The notes beneath the pieces were generated by a model. That model did no database searches. It saw only the letters and a program-made list of their open reading frames with translations, and was not told the DNA's origin. 64,000 nucleotides of DNA from Bryobacteraceae bacterium (lineage in GTDB: Bacteria; Acidobacteriota; Terriglobia; Bryobacterales; Bryobacteraceae), in contig JAHDVK010000024.1 of NCBI GenBank assembly GCA_023384675.1, forward strand, positions 27,141 through 91,140, given 5' to 3'. Position 1 is the stretch's first letter. The number at the start of each line of letters is the position of its first letter. Positions 26,228 through 35,350 of this stretch are shown piece by piece. The position numbers and the translations under genes were made by a program.

Positions 26228-27369
26228 TGTACGTGTCATCCTCTCCTGGACTGAGCCTTCTGGCACTTGTTCAGTCGACTTCTGAACGGAGCTTGCCGTT
26301 TCCATTGAATTCAGAAAACCGGCATTCATTCTGTGTGGCCCGTAGCGGAATCTATCACCTGTTCCGGGCCCTGCGATTCGCAAAAGGAGAGAGTGTGTTA
26401 GTCCCTGACTACCACAGCGGAAACGAAGTATCCGCCATCAGGGCGGCCGGGGCGTCTATCGTCTATTACCCGGTCTTGCGCAACCTGGAGCCTGACCTGG
26501 AGGTGCTGTCGCGTCTCGCGAAGTCGAACCCTCGAGTCATCTACGTCATTCACTATCTGGGGTGGCCGCAGCCGTTGAGGGAAATAGAGGAGTTGTGCAG
26601 GGAACACGGCAGCATTCTGGTCGAGGATTGCGCCCTGTCCCTGCTCAGTGACATCGATGGCAAAGCCCTCGGCAGTTTCGGAGACTATTCGGTGTTTTGC
26701 CTATACAAGACCCTGCCAGTGCCAAACGGCGGTCTTTTGGTGCAAAACCGGAACATTCTGCGAGATCTGTCCGAACTGGAACTGGAGCAGTGCCCCCGCG
26801 CCGCCGAAGCCGGCCGGAGCGCGGAACTGGTCCTAGAGGCGTTCCGATCCCGTTGCGATGGCATAGGAAGCGTTCTGTCCGGCATGAAGCACGCCTTCGG
26901 CCAGCTGATGCGGGCAGCAAAAGTGCGGCACGTGCCGGTGGGCAACATCGGGTGGAACATCGCGGATGTAAACATTGCTATGTCATCGGTCAGCACTACC
27001 GTGATGGGCGGTCTTGATTATGACCAGATCCGGCACAGGCGAAGAGAGAATTATCTCCTGATGCAAAGCAGGCTGGACGGACGGGTCACCATGCTGCGCG
27101 ATGACCTCAAGTCAGGTGTCTGCCCCCTTTTCTTCCCAATCCTCGTGCAGGACAAGCGTTCAGCGGCGGAGGCGCTCTGGAAGCGGGGTATCGGCGCCGT
27201 CGAGTTCTGGAACGATGAAGGCTCTCTGGCCAGCAGCAGTAGCGGCGCCGGCGCCAAGTTTCTCCGGGCGCACGTGCTGGAACTTCCGATCCATCAGGAC
27301 GTCACGCGGTCACAGGTGGAGTACATCACTGATCAGGTGCTTCGCCTGGAATTGCAGCCCGTACAATGA
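26227..27369 (+). CDS. DegT/DnrJ/EryC1/StrS-type PLP aminotransferase
   Basis: The 380-residue PLP-fold enzyme has RSGIYHLFRALRF for cofactor phosphate contact, VLVPDYHSGNEVSAIRAAGA, VIHYLGWPQPLREIEELCRE and EDCALSL. The likely PLP lysine lies in CLYKTLPVPNGG near residue 160. Relatives aminate keto-sugars for surface polysaccharides. The ATG at 26227 overlaps the preceding stop, and the gene overlaps the next one by ATGA at 27366-27369. Placement between two acyltransferases suggests it makes an amino sugar that is then acylated (inference). The C-terminal region is somewhat divergent, so the substrate is open. Confidence 0.82.
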   Translation: MYVSSSPGLSLLALVQSTSERSLPFPLNSENRHSFCVARSGIYHLFRALRFAKGESVLVPDYHSGNEVSAIRAAGASIVYYPVLRNLEPDLEVLSRLAKSNPRVIYVIHYLGWPQPLREIEELCREHGSILVEDCALSLLSDIDGKALGSFGDYSVFCLYKTLPVPNGGLLVQNRNILRDLSELELEQCPRAAEAGRSAELVLEAFRSRCDGIGSVLSGMKHAFGQLMRAAKVRHVPVGNIGWNIADVNIAMSSVSTTVMGGLDYDQIRHRRRENYLLMQSRLDGRVTMLRDDLKSGVCPLFFPILVQDKRSAAEALWKRGIGAVEFWNDEGSLASSSSGAGAKFLRAHVLELPIHQDVTRSQVEYITDQVLRLELQPVQ

Positions 27370-28526
27370 CAGCCACCACTCCAAGTCCGCGAACGAGCCG
27401 GTCTCCGCTGACGGTTGAGAGGATTGGCGATGCCTCGGATTTCGCCGCCCTCCGAGACGATTGGCGTCAGCTAATTCAGACCAGCAACGCGGACAACCTC
27501 TTTCTGACGTGGGAGTGGCTCTGGACCTGGTGGAAGCATCAGGCCTGGGATCGGCAACTCTGCATCCTGGCTGTCCGTTCCGGGAAGTCGCTGGTTGGTC
27601 TGGCGCCTTGCTGCTTGCGTTCTCCGAGTCTGTCGAACGGGCGTCCGTTGCCTTCGTTGGAGTTCCTGGGAACAGGCAGCGTCGGATCGGACTATCTGGA
27701 CATCATTGCCGGACGAGGCTTCGAGGAGGAATCGGCACGGGCCATCGTTTCGCATCTCGCCACCAAGCGCCTGATGCTGAGGTGGACGCAGCTCAAACGG
27801 GGCACAAGCCTGGCGGCTCACGTCGTTTCGGCCTTGGATGCGCTGGGTTGGCACACTGCGGAGACGGCGACAAATGTCTGCCCCTTCATTCCGCTCGCGG
27901 GCAGGACATGGGAATCCTATGTCGCTTCGCTGAGCGCGGACCAGCGGTATAACTACCATCGGAAGTGGAGGCGGCTCGAGCGGGATTGCGTCGTGCGCCT
28001 GGATCTGGTGAAGACGGCTGCCGAATGCCGAGAGTCGATCGACCTCTTCATTGCGCTGCACAATCATCGCTGGCGGGAACGGGGCGGCTCGGACGCTTTC
28101 CACACGCCCGCCTTGGTCGAATTTCATCGGGACTTGAGCAATCTCGCACTGGCTCGTGGCTGGCTGCGGCTGTATGTTCTGCGGCTGGATGGGAAGCCAG
28201 CGGCGGGGCTGTACGGATTCTTCTATCGCCGGGTCTTTTACTTTTACCAATCAGGCTTTGCCGCGGCATACCGCAAACAGAGTGTCGGCCTGATCACGAT
28301 GGGTATGGCGATCAGGGGCGCGATCGAAGAAGGGGCGGAGGAGTTCGATCTCTTGCACGGCAGCGAAGAGTACAAATCGCACTGGAGTCGCGACAGCCGC
28401 GAGTTGAGCAGGTTGGAGGCGTACCCGCCGGGATGCCTGGGGCGGCTCTGCCAATCCGCAGTGGACCTGGGACGCGCCTCCATGAAAGCCGCACGGCGAG
28501 TGCTGCCGAAAGGTGTGTTCGCATGA
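27366..28526 (+). CDS. FemAB/BioF2-like GNAT acyltransferase (second copy)
   Basis: The 386-residue relative of the 25025-26227 protein has the same layout: DNLFLTWEWLWTWWKHQAW near residues 40-58, YNYHRKWRRLERDC near 195-208, and KPAAGLYGFFYRRVFYFYQS. It then has LHGSEEYKSHWSRDSRELSR, a typical terminal motif. It probably acylates a sugar or lipid-linked intermediate. It overlaps the aminotransferase (ATGA 27366-27369) and the deacetylase (ATGA 28523-28526), so translation is coupled. The two copies are clearly divergent, which suggests different substrates, not a recent duplication. Confidence 0.87.
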   Translation: MTATTPSPRTSRSPLTVERIGDASDFAALRDDWRQLIQTSNADNLFLTWEWLWTWWKHQAWDRQLCILAVRSGKSLVGLAPCCLRSPSLSNGRPLPSLEFLGTGSVGSDYLDIIAGRGFEEESARAIVSHLATKRLMLRWTQLKRGTSLAAHVVSALDALGWHTAETATNVCPFIPLAGRTWESYVASLSADQRYNYHRKWRRLERDCVVRLDLVKTAAECRESIDLFIALHNHRWRERGGSDAFHTPALVEFHRDLSNLALARGWLRLYVLRLDGKPAAGLYGFFYRRVFYFYQSGFAAAYRKQSVGLITMGMAIRGAIEEGAEEFDLLHGSEEYKSHWSRDSRELSRLEAYPPGCLGRLCQSAVDLGRASMKAARRVLPKGVFA

Positions 28527-29560
28527 TTCGAAGTTGGATGAAGACCGGTGCCGCCCGTTTCATGAACCAGACGGGTGTCGGTGCTCTGATCAGTTCATGG
28601 GCCGGGGCGAAGGGAGTCCCGTTCGTGGCCAACTACCACCGGGTCGTGGAGAACTTTGAGGAGAGCGCCAAGAATTCCATTCCCTCAATGCTGGTGAGCC
28701 GGAGCATGCTGGAACAGCATCTGGATTGGATCGGCCGCCGATTCCGGTTCGTTTCTCTGGATGAACTGGGGGAGCGGATCGGGAATAAGGACGGCCGCGG
28801 GGACCCGGTTGCCGCGGTCACGTTTGACGACGGCTATCGCGATTTCTATGATCACGCCCTGCCTCTGCTCAAGCAGAAAGGCGTTCCCGCCGCGGTCTTC
28901 GTCGTGACCGATCTGGTGGGAACCATGCGTCTGCAATTGCACGACAAGCTCTATCTGTTGCTCTCCCATCGCTTCAGGCCCAACAGTGGTGCGCCCACTC
29001 CTTTTCAGGCCACCCGGGCGCTGCTTGAGAATCTGACCCGGGCTGACCTCGAGAATCTCACCCGGGCACTTGAGGCAGACGTTTCAATTTCAGAGGACGT
29101 GCTGCAGCCTTTCCATTCGCTCACCTGGGAAATGCTCGGTGAGATCCACCGGGCCGGCATGACCGTGGGTTCCCACGGCCAGTCACATGCGCTGATGACC
29201 AACGAAAGCAGACAGCAGGTGATGAGGGAAGCGGCTGTATCACGATCCGAGCTCGAAGCTCGACTCGGGACGGTCGTCCAACATTTTGCCTATCCCGGTG
29301 GATGTTTTGATGATGCCGCAGTGGAAGCCGTGGCGGCCGCTGGGTACCGCTTCGCGTACACCACCTGTGGCCACCAGCATGCCTCGCTGCCCCGGCTCAC
29401 AATCCCGCGCTCAGTGTTTTGGCAGAACTCAAGCTCTGATTCTCACGGAAGGTTTTCCGGAGCTGTCCTGAATTGTCAGATCAATCACGCTTTTTCGCTG
29501 TTGAGCGGTTGCCGTCAACGCCACGGTACAGGCCGGGAACATGAACACGGCCGGGTATAG
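28523..29560 (+). CDS. polysaccharide deacetylase (NodB-like, CE4)
   Basis: The 345-residue metal-dependent deacetylase removes N- or O-acetyl groups from the polymer or a lipid-linked sugar. The CE4 motifs are VTFDDGYRDFYDHALPLL near residues 96-113 (catalytic and metal Asp), VGSHGQSHALMT near 214 (metal His), and FAYPGGCFDD near 254. No signal peptide is evident, so it may act in the cytoplasm or at the membrane. A short internal duplication (ENLTRADLENLTRAL, about 29028-29070) sits in a linker. It overlaps the preceding gene by ATGA and the polymerase by 20 bp. Confidence 0.9.
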   Translation: MIRSWMKTGAARFMNQTGVGALISSWAGAKGVPFVANYHRVVENFEESAKNSIPSMLVSRSMLEQHLDWIGRRFRFVSLDELGERIGNKDGRGDPVAAVTFDDGYRDFYDHALPLLKQKGVPAAVFVVTDLVGTMRLQLHDKLYLLLSHRFRPNSGAPTPFQATRALLENLTRADLENLTRALEADVSISEDVLQPFHSLTWEMLGEIHRAGMTVGSHGQSHALMTNESRQQVMREAAVSRSELEARLGTVVQHFAYPGGCFDDAAVEAVAAAGYRFAYTTCGHQHASLPRLTIPRSVFWQNSSSDSHGRFSGAVLNCQINHAFSLLSGCRQRHGTGREHEHGRV

Positions 29561-30779
29561 CGCTTCACAGATTCGCTTCTCCGAGGCGAACAACACAGTC
29601 AGCAGGGCTCCGGCCTCCTACTGGCTGCTCCTGGCATTTCTGTTCCTGCTTTACGCAAATCTGCCATTGGTGTTCCCTGCTCTCGATGCCGTGCGTCCTG
29701 CACAGGCCGTTGCGGGACTCGCGCTGGTCATGCTGCTCGCGGAGTGGACCTTCTCGCGGAAGCGCTTCGTCTTTGCCTACCCGGAGGCGCTTCTGCTCCT
29801 TGCCTTCCTCGGTGCGGCAGTGATGTCATCGCTGACCGCGCTGTGGCCTCGTTTCGCGGTCGAATCCGTCGCCGACCTGGCTAAGATGACCGTCGTGTTC
29901 TTTTTCATTCTGAATTGCGTAAATACGGAAAGCCGGCTCCGAGGAGTGATGTGGACCCTGGTCATTGGCGGCTTGCTGCCGGCGGCCGGCGCGTTGAGGA
30001 ACTACGCGCAGGGGAACCTCGTTGAAGGCCGCGCAGCCTGGATCGGAACCTTCGCCAATCCCAACGAACTGGCCTACAGCCTGGTGATCCTGCTGCCTCT
30101 TGCCGCATTCCTGGCAACCGGTCTGAGTCTGCTGCCGCGTCTGGCCTTGCTGGGGGTGGCGCTCATCTACGTTGGAGCGATCATGGTCTCCTTCTCGCGG
30201 GGGGGCCTGCTGGGATTGGCGGCGGTGATGGCATTCTGCGCCTGGCGCAAACGAAGTGTCGTCCTTCGGGGGCTGATGGTGCTGCTGGTGGTGGCGGGAC
30301 TGTCCTTTGCCGGGCGGTTCTGGTCACGGGGAGAGGACTTTCAGAACCTGAGCGCTGATGTCAGCTTTCAGCAGCGTTTGGCAACATCGCAAGCCGGCTT
30401 GGCCATGTTCTTCGATCATCCGCTGTTCGGGGTTGGGCTCGGATGTTCGGTGGTCGCCTGGCCGCTCTATGCCCCAGAAGGCCTCTATACGCGAGGAGCT
30501 CTGGTGACTCACAACACGTTCATTCAGGCCATGAGCGAGACGGGAATCATCGGATTTGCACCGTTCATGCTGTTTGTCGGCTTCGGACTTTACTACGTGC
30601 GCAGACAGGCCCGAGATTGTTCGCAGCCGGGCTTGGCTAATCTGAGCTCCGGGATCGAGATCGCCCTTTGGGGCTTTCTGGTCTGCGGGATGTCCGGGGG
30701 CTACGTGCTGACCTGGTATCCCTACATCCTGCTGGGTATGGCGGCATCGGCAAGGCAGATCGGGAGACTGAGCCGATGA
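29541..30779 (+). CDS. O-antigen ligase/polymerase family protein (Wzy-like)
   Basis: The 412-residue integral membrane protein has about ten predicted transmembrane helices and the Wzy_C-type periplasmic loop. Landmarks are IGTFANPNELAYSLVILLPL, VSFSRGGLLGLAAV and LVTHNTFIQAMSETGIIGF. It most likely polymerises the repeat unit at the periplasmic face; a ligase role is the alternative. It overlaps the deacetylase by 20 bp and the flippase gene by ATGA. It is the only polymerase-like gene in the locus. Confidence 0.88.
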   Translation: MNTAGYSASQIRFSEANNTVSRAPASYWLLLAFLFLLYANLPLVFPALDAVRPAQAVAGLALVMLLAEWTFSRKRFVFAYPEALLLLAFLGAAVMSSLTALWPRFAVESVADLAKMTVVFFFILNCVNTESRLRGVMWTLVIGGLLPAAGALRNYAQGNLVEGRAAWIGTFANPNELAYSLVILLPLAAFLATGLSLLPRLALLGVALIYVGAIMVSFSRGGLLGLAAVMAFCAWRKRSVVLRGLMVLLVVAGLSFAGRFWSRGEDFQNLSADVSFQQRLATSQAGLAMFFDHPLFGVGLGCSVVAWPLYAPEGLYTRGALVTHNTFIQAMSETGIIGFAPFMLFVGFGLYYVRRQARDCSQPGLANLSSGIEIALWGFLVCGMSGGYVLTWYPYILLGMAASARQIGRLSR

Positions 30780-32302
30780 CGGCCACCGCGACCAACCCGG
30801 CCCAAAAAGTCGAGTCGGTCTTCAGGCCCGCCCTGCTATTGATGTCAGGACGGATGTTGGCATTCGTGGCAACCTTCTTTATCCCGGTGGTTCTGACGCG
30901 GGTGTTTGACACAGCCCAGTTCGGCACTTACAAACAGCTCTTCCTGGTGTATGCGAGCGCCTATTATATTGCTCAACTGGGGATGGCCTCGAGTTTATAC
31001 TATTTCCTGCCCGCGGCAGCCCACGAAGCCGGCCGATTCGTTGCGAACTCGATGTTATTTCTCGGTGCGGCGGGTCTCGTCTGCATGGGGCTCCTCGTGG
31101 GGGCAGCGCCCAGGCTCGCAGTCTGGCTGAGCAACAGCGAACTGGCCGTCTACATCCCATGGATCGGTGTGTACCTGTTCCTCATGTTGTTGTCATCAAC
31201 GCTCGAAACGGTTCTGATCTCGCGCAGGCAATATCGCACAGCATCGGCATCCTATGCCCTCTCGGACCTCGCTCGGGCCGCCGCTTTTACTCTTCCCGTC
31301 CTTCTATTTCGGGAGTTGGCTTGGCTGCTCAAGGGAGCCGTATTGGTAGCAGTTCTGCGCCTGGCTGTAACGCTCCTCTATTTCCGTAAGGAGTTTCCTG
31401 GGAGATTCACCACTGACAGGGTGTTATTCAGAACTCAATTGAAATACGCATTGCCGTTCGCGGCGGCGGTCTTCCTCGAGATCGTGCAGGCGAGCCTTCC
31501 TCAGTACGCAGTGTCGTATCTGTTTGATCCGGCCACGTTCGCAATCTTCGCGGTAGGCTGCCTGCAGATTCCATTGGTCGACTTTGCCGCTTCGCCGACA
31601 AGCGACGTGATGATGGTCAAAATGCAGGGTATCCTCGCGGAAGGGAGGAAGCCGGCTGCCGTGGGGATCTGGCACGACGCGACGTGGAAGCTCGCGTTGC
31701 TGTTCTTCCCCCTGACGGCGCTTTGTGTGCTGGGGGCCCAACCGATCATTCTGCTTCTGTTCACGGAGAAATATGCCGCCAGCGTCCCTATCTTCATGGC
31801 GTGGTCGATGATCATCCTGCTGGCGACATTCCAGGTGGACGGGGTGCTGCGGGTGTTTGCTCAAACGAGGTTCCTTCTGGCCCTAAACATAATGCGCCTG
31901 GTGATAATTGCTGGGTTGCTAAAGTGGTCGCTGACAGAATTTGGCCTCCTCGGTCCAGTTTTCGTGGTCGCGTTGGCGAATGTGGCATTCAAGACGGCGG
32001 CGCTGATCCGGATCAAGCGCCTGTTTAATGTCAGCTGCAGTGAGCTGCTTCCGTGGGCCCGTCTGGCCGCCCTGCTGATCGTCGCGATCGCCGCCGGGAC
32101 GGCGGCATGGGTGGTGAAATCGCAATTATCGGTGGCGCCGGTTATGCTGCTGCTCGCCATGGGACTGGCCTACGCCCCGATCTACGCCACGCTAGTGTGG
32201 CGCTTCAACTTACTCAGCTCCGGCGAAAAGCAGGGGCTTGCCAGTTGGGCCCGCAGACTTCAAACCACCGCAACCGGCGCTTTTCACTTCGGAAAAAGAT
32301 AG
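30776..32302 (+). CDS. polysaccharide flippase (Wzx-like, MOP superfamily)
   Basis: The 508-residue membrane protein has about 12-14 helices. It begins ALLLMSGRMLAFVATFFIPV, then VFDTAQFGTYKQLFLVYASA, typical of the MATE/Wzx oligosaccharide flippases. It would move lipid-linked repeat units to the periplasm for the Wzy-like enzyme encoded just upstream. The ATG at 30776 overlaps the polymerase stop (ATGA). AGGAG for the next gene overlaps its own stop codon at about 32301. Confidence 0.9.
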   Translation: MTATATNPAQKVESVFRPALLLMSGRMLAFVATFFIPVVLTRVFDTAQFGTYKQLFLVYASAYYIAQLGMASSLYYFLPAAAHEAGRFVANSMLFLGAAGLVCMGLLVGAAPRLAVWLSNSELAVYIPWIGVYLFLMLLSSTLETVLISRRQYRTASASYALSDLARAAAFTLPVLLFRELAWLLKGAVLVAVLRLAVTLLYFRKEFPGRFTTDRVLFRTQLKYALPFAAAVFLEIVQASLPQYAVSYLFDPATFAIFAVGCLQIPLVDFAASPTSDVMMVKMQGILAEGRKPAAVGIWHDATWKLALLFFPLTALCVLGAQPIILLLFTEKYAASVPIFMAWSMIILLATFQVDGVLRVFAQTRFLLALNIMRLVIIAGLLKWSLTEFGLLGPVFVVALANVAFKTAALIRIKRLFNVSCSELLPWARLAALLIVAIAAGTAAWVVKSQLSVAPVMLLLAMGLAYAPIYATLVWRFNLLSSGEKQGLASWARRLQTTATGAFHFGKR

Positions 32303-32315
32303 GAGTAGACCACAT

Positions 32316-34241
32316 ATGTGCGGAATTGCTGGCATCGCTAGTCTCGGAGGTGGCCCTGTTCTCGAACAGGAGTTACGGGATATGTGTGCGGCGATCGTCC
32401 ACCGCGGTCCTGATGATGAAGGCTTCTACTTCGGGACAGGCGTGGGGCTCGGGATGCGGCGCTTGAGCATTATCGACATTGACTCAGGCCGCCAACCGAT
32501 TTCCAACGAGGATGGTTCCATCTGGGTTGTGTTTAACGGCGAAATCTACAACTTCCAGGAGTTGCGCCAACAACTACGCAGCCGCGGACACGTCTTCCGG
32601 ACGCGAAGTGATACCGAAACAATCGTCCACCTGTATGAGGAATTCGGGAATAGCTGCGTGGAACACCTGCGCGGCATGTTTGCTTTCGCCATCTGGGACG
32701 AACGCCTCCGAAGGCTGTTCGTTGGCCGCGACCGGCTGGGCATCAAGCCGCTCTTCTACTGTGAGACCGGTGGCCGGTTCATCTTCGCATCCGAGATGAA
32801 GTGCATCCTGCAACTGCCCGAGGTCAGCCGCAATCTTAAATGGGGCGCGATGTCGCATTTGTTTGCGTACCTGTCCACGCCGCCCCAGGACTCGATCATC
32901 GAGGGCGTTCACAAACTGGAGCCCGGGCATTGGTTGACCGCTTCGCCCGGCCAAGCCCCTGTGATTCAACGCTATTGGGACTTGAACTTCGAGCCGGACC
33001 ATGGAAAGGACGAGAACTACTTTGTCGAAAGTGTGCGCGGGCTGATAGAGGAGTCGGTACGGCTGCACATGGTGAGCGACGTTCCCATCGGTGCGTTTCT
33101 GAGTGGTGGGCTGGACTCCAGTTCGATAGTTGCAGCGGCTGCGCGGCTCAATCAGGAGCCGATCCAGACGTTTTCCATTGGCTTTAGCGAACCAGACTTC
33201 AACGAATTGGATCACGCTCGCCTGGTCTCAACGATGTACGGGACAGATCATCACGAACTGACCCTGGGACCGGGTGCACTCGATGATCTGGAGGACTTGG
33301 CCTGGTACCTGGACGAGCCGTTTGGCGATTCATCAGCCATCCCGACCTACATGGTCTCTAGGCTGGCCTCAGAGAGAGTAAAGGTCGTGCTGTCCGGTGA
33401 TGGTGGGGATGAATTGTTTGCCGGTTACGACAAGTACCTCGTCGAAAAGCGGGAGAGAAAACGCTTCCCCCTGCCTCGGCCAGCCCTGCGGGCGCTCCGG
33501 GCCATCGGCCGTTCCATGCCCAGCGGTATGCGAGGACGAAACTTTATACGGCACAGGTCACTGACGGGCGCCGAACGTTACCTCGACGCAATGACTCTAT
33601 TCCGGCGCGACGACATGAAGGAGCTGTTTCGGCCCGAGGTCTTCGAAATGCTCGCCCCGTACGAACCGTGGCGGGCCAAAGCCGCCTATCTTGAATCCGG
33701 CGATCGCAACTGGCTCTCGAACTTGCAGGGTCTCGACGTGAAGAACTATCTGCCCCTGGATATTCTGACGAAAGTCGACCGCATGAGCATGGCCCACTCC
33801 ATCGAGACGCGCGTGCCGCTGCTCGATCACAAGCTTGTGGAGTTCGCGGCGACGATTCCCGCAGAGATGAATCTGCGTGGGGGAACCACCAAGAACGTGC
33901 TGAAGAAAGCGATGAAGGGCATTCTGCCGGAACGGATCATCCATCGGCCGAAACAGGGGTTCGCCATCCCTCTGGGGTACTGGTTCCGCGGCAAGCTCGG
34001 TCCGTATGTCCGCGGACTGTTGCTCGGAGAAAACGCCAGGAGGCGCGGGTTCTTCAATCACCGCTACATCGAGAGCCTCGTGGCTCAACATGAGAGCGGA
34101 CGAAGCTTGGACTTGCAGCTCTGGACGCTGATGTCGTTCGAACTGTGGGCCAGGGTCTTCCTGGATCAGGGTGCCCGGGGCCATGCCCGCCGGGCGGCCA
34201 GAACGGTTGAATCATGGAGCCGAACAGAATCAACCTGCTGA
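32316..34241 (+). CDS. asparagine synthase-like amidotransferase 1
   Basis: The 641-residue class II glutamine amidotransferase begins MCGIAGIASLGGG, with Cys2 as the glutaminase nucleophile. It continues with HRGPDDEGFYFGTGVGLGMR, NGEIYNFQEL and SDTETIVHLYEEFG. The synthetase half has FLSGGLDSSSIVAA near 261 (pyrophosphate loop). AGGAG at 32301-32305 sets the ATG at 32316. In polysaccharide and exosortase clusters such proteins are thought to amidate sugar carboxyls, not make free asparagine (inference here). It overlaps the next glycosyltransferase by 28 bp. A second, distinct copy lies at 38837. Confidence 0.9.
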   Translation: MCGIAGIASLGGGPVLEQELRDMCAAIVHRGPDDEGFYFGTGVGLGMRRLSIIDIDSGRQPISNEDGSIWVVFNGEIYNFQELRQQLRSRGHVFRTRSDTETIVHLYEEFGNSCVEHLRGMFAFAIWDERLRRLFVGRDRLGIKPLFYCETGGRFIFASEMKCILQLPEVSRNLKWGAMSHLFAYLSTPPQDSIIEGVHKLEPGHWLTASPGQAPVIQRYWDLNFEPDHGKDENYFVESVRGLIEESVRLHMVSDVPIGAFLSGGLDSSSIVAAAARLNQEPIQTFSIGFSEPDFNELDHARLVSTMYGTDHHELTLGPGALDDLEDLAWYLDEPFGDSSAIPTYMVSRLASERVKVVLSGDGGDELFAGYDKYLVEKRERKRFPLPRPALRALRAIGRSMPSGMRGRNFIRHRSLTGAERYLDAMTLFRRDDMKELFRPEVFEMLAPYEPWRAKAAYLESGDRNWLSNLQGLDVKNYLPLDILTKVDRMSMAHSIETRVPLLDHKLVEFAATIPAEMNLRGGTTKNVLKKAMKGILPERIIHRPKQGFAIPLGYWFRGKLGPYVRGLLLGENARRRGFFNHRYIESLVAQHESGRSLDLQLWTLMSFELWARVFLDQGARGHARRAARTVESWSRTESTC

Positions 34242-35350
34242 ATGTCCTCACCAGCTTCCAGCTTGGCGGAACGGAGCGTCAGGTGACGAACCTCGCCGTC
34301 CGGGTAGATCCCTCAAAGTTCTCCCTCCATCTCGCCTGCCTACGGTATTTCGGCGAACTGCTGGCAGAGGTGGAGCGCTTGCCCGTGCCCCGCCCTGAGT
34401 TCCGGATCGGCAGGCTTTATTCGCCCATGACAGTCTGGCAGGCGGTTCGGCTCGCCCGGTACATAAGAGCGAACCGGATTCAGATTGTTCACAGCTACGG
34501 GTACTATCCCAATGTCTTCACTGTCCCCATTGCCAAGTTGATGGGATCGCCGATCGTGATGGCTTCGATCAGGGACACTGGCAATCTGTTGACCCCCATG
34601 CAGAGCTGGCTGCAGAAATTGGTCTGCCGGCTGGCCGACTGTGTCCTGGTGAACGCCGAAGCCATCAGAGTGAACCTGCTTGAGCAGGGCTATGATCCGA
34701 GCAAGATTGTCGTCATCCGGAACGGAACCGCAATGGCAACCTTCTCCAAGAAAGAGCGGAACGCGGCGCTCCGGCACGAGCTGGGATTACCCTTGTCCGC
34801 CCGATTGATCGCGGTGTTCTCACGCCTCAACCAGATGAAGGGCGTCCACTATTTTCTGGAGGCGGCATGTGTGCTCGCCGGGAGATACGATGACGTGTAC
34901 TTCCTTATAGTCGGCGACGGGGGTAGCAGGAAAGGGTTGGAGGAACAAGCCGGCCGTCTCGGGTTGAGTGAACGGGTCGTATTTACTGGTTTCCGAACCG
35001 ATGTTCCGGACCTCCTGTCGGAAGCTACGATTTCGGTGCTCCCGTCATTGAGTGAAGGCACCTCGAATACGCTGCTTGAGTCGATGGCCACCGGCGTACC
35101 CGTAATTGCCACGCGGGTAGGCGGTAATCTTGAGGTCGTCGAAGACCGGATCAGCGGCTTGCTGGTGCCGCCGAGGGATTCAGCGGCGCTCGCTGCCGCC
35201 ATGGGCGAGCTGCTGGAGGATCCAGACCTTGCCTCGAGGCTCGGGCAGGCCGGCGTACGGCGAGTCTCCGAACTCTACTCCATCTCCAGCGCGGTCCAGG
35301 CGACGGAAAGACTCTACCAGCGATTGGTCGAGGTCAAAGGCCGGGCATGA
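34214..35350 (+). CDS. family 4 glycosyltransferase (first)
   Basis: The 378-residue GT-B enzyme has an N-terminal LTSFQLGGTERQVTNLAVRV loop and the C-terminal Rossmann domain FSRLNQMKGVHYFLEAACVL. The donor-binding motif PSLSEGTSNTLLESMATGVP follows, with the E-x7-E spacing, then ATRVGGNLEVV. It is a retaining glycosyltransferase acting on the growing repeat unit; donor and acceptor are unknown. It overlaps the amidotransferase gene by 28 bp and the next glycosyltransferase gene by ATGA. Confidence 0.9.
   Translation: MEPNRINLLNVLTSFQLGGTERQVTNLAVRVDPSKFSLHLACLRYFGELLAEVERLPVPRPEFRIGRLYSPMTVWQAVRLARYIRANRIQIVHSYGYYPNVFTVPIAKLMGSPIVMASIRDTGNLLTPMQSWLQKLVCRLADCVLVNAEAIRVNLLEQGYDPSKIVVIRNGTAMATFSKKERNAALRHELGLPLSARLIAVFSRLNQMKGVHYFLEAACVLAGRYDDVYFLIVGDGGSRKGLEEQAGRLGLSERVVFTGFRTDVPDLLSEATISVLPSLSEGTSNTLLESMATGVPVIATRVGGNLEVVEDRISGLLVPPRDSAALAAAMGELLEDPDLASRLGQAGVRRVSELYSISSAVQATERLYQRLVEVKGRA

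Noticed and set aside
32316..34241. Housekeeping asparagine biosynthesis
   Set aside because: Both amidotransferases are embedded in the polysaccharide operon and one matches the exosortase-associated type; a role in sugar amidation fits better, though not proven.
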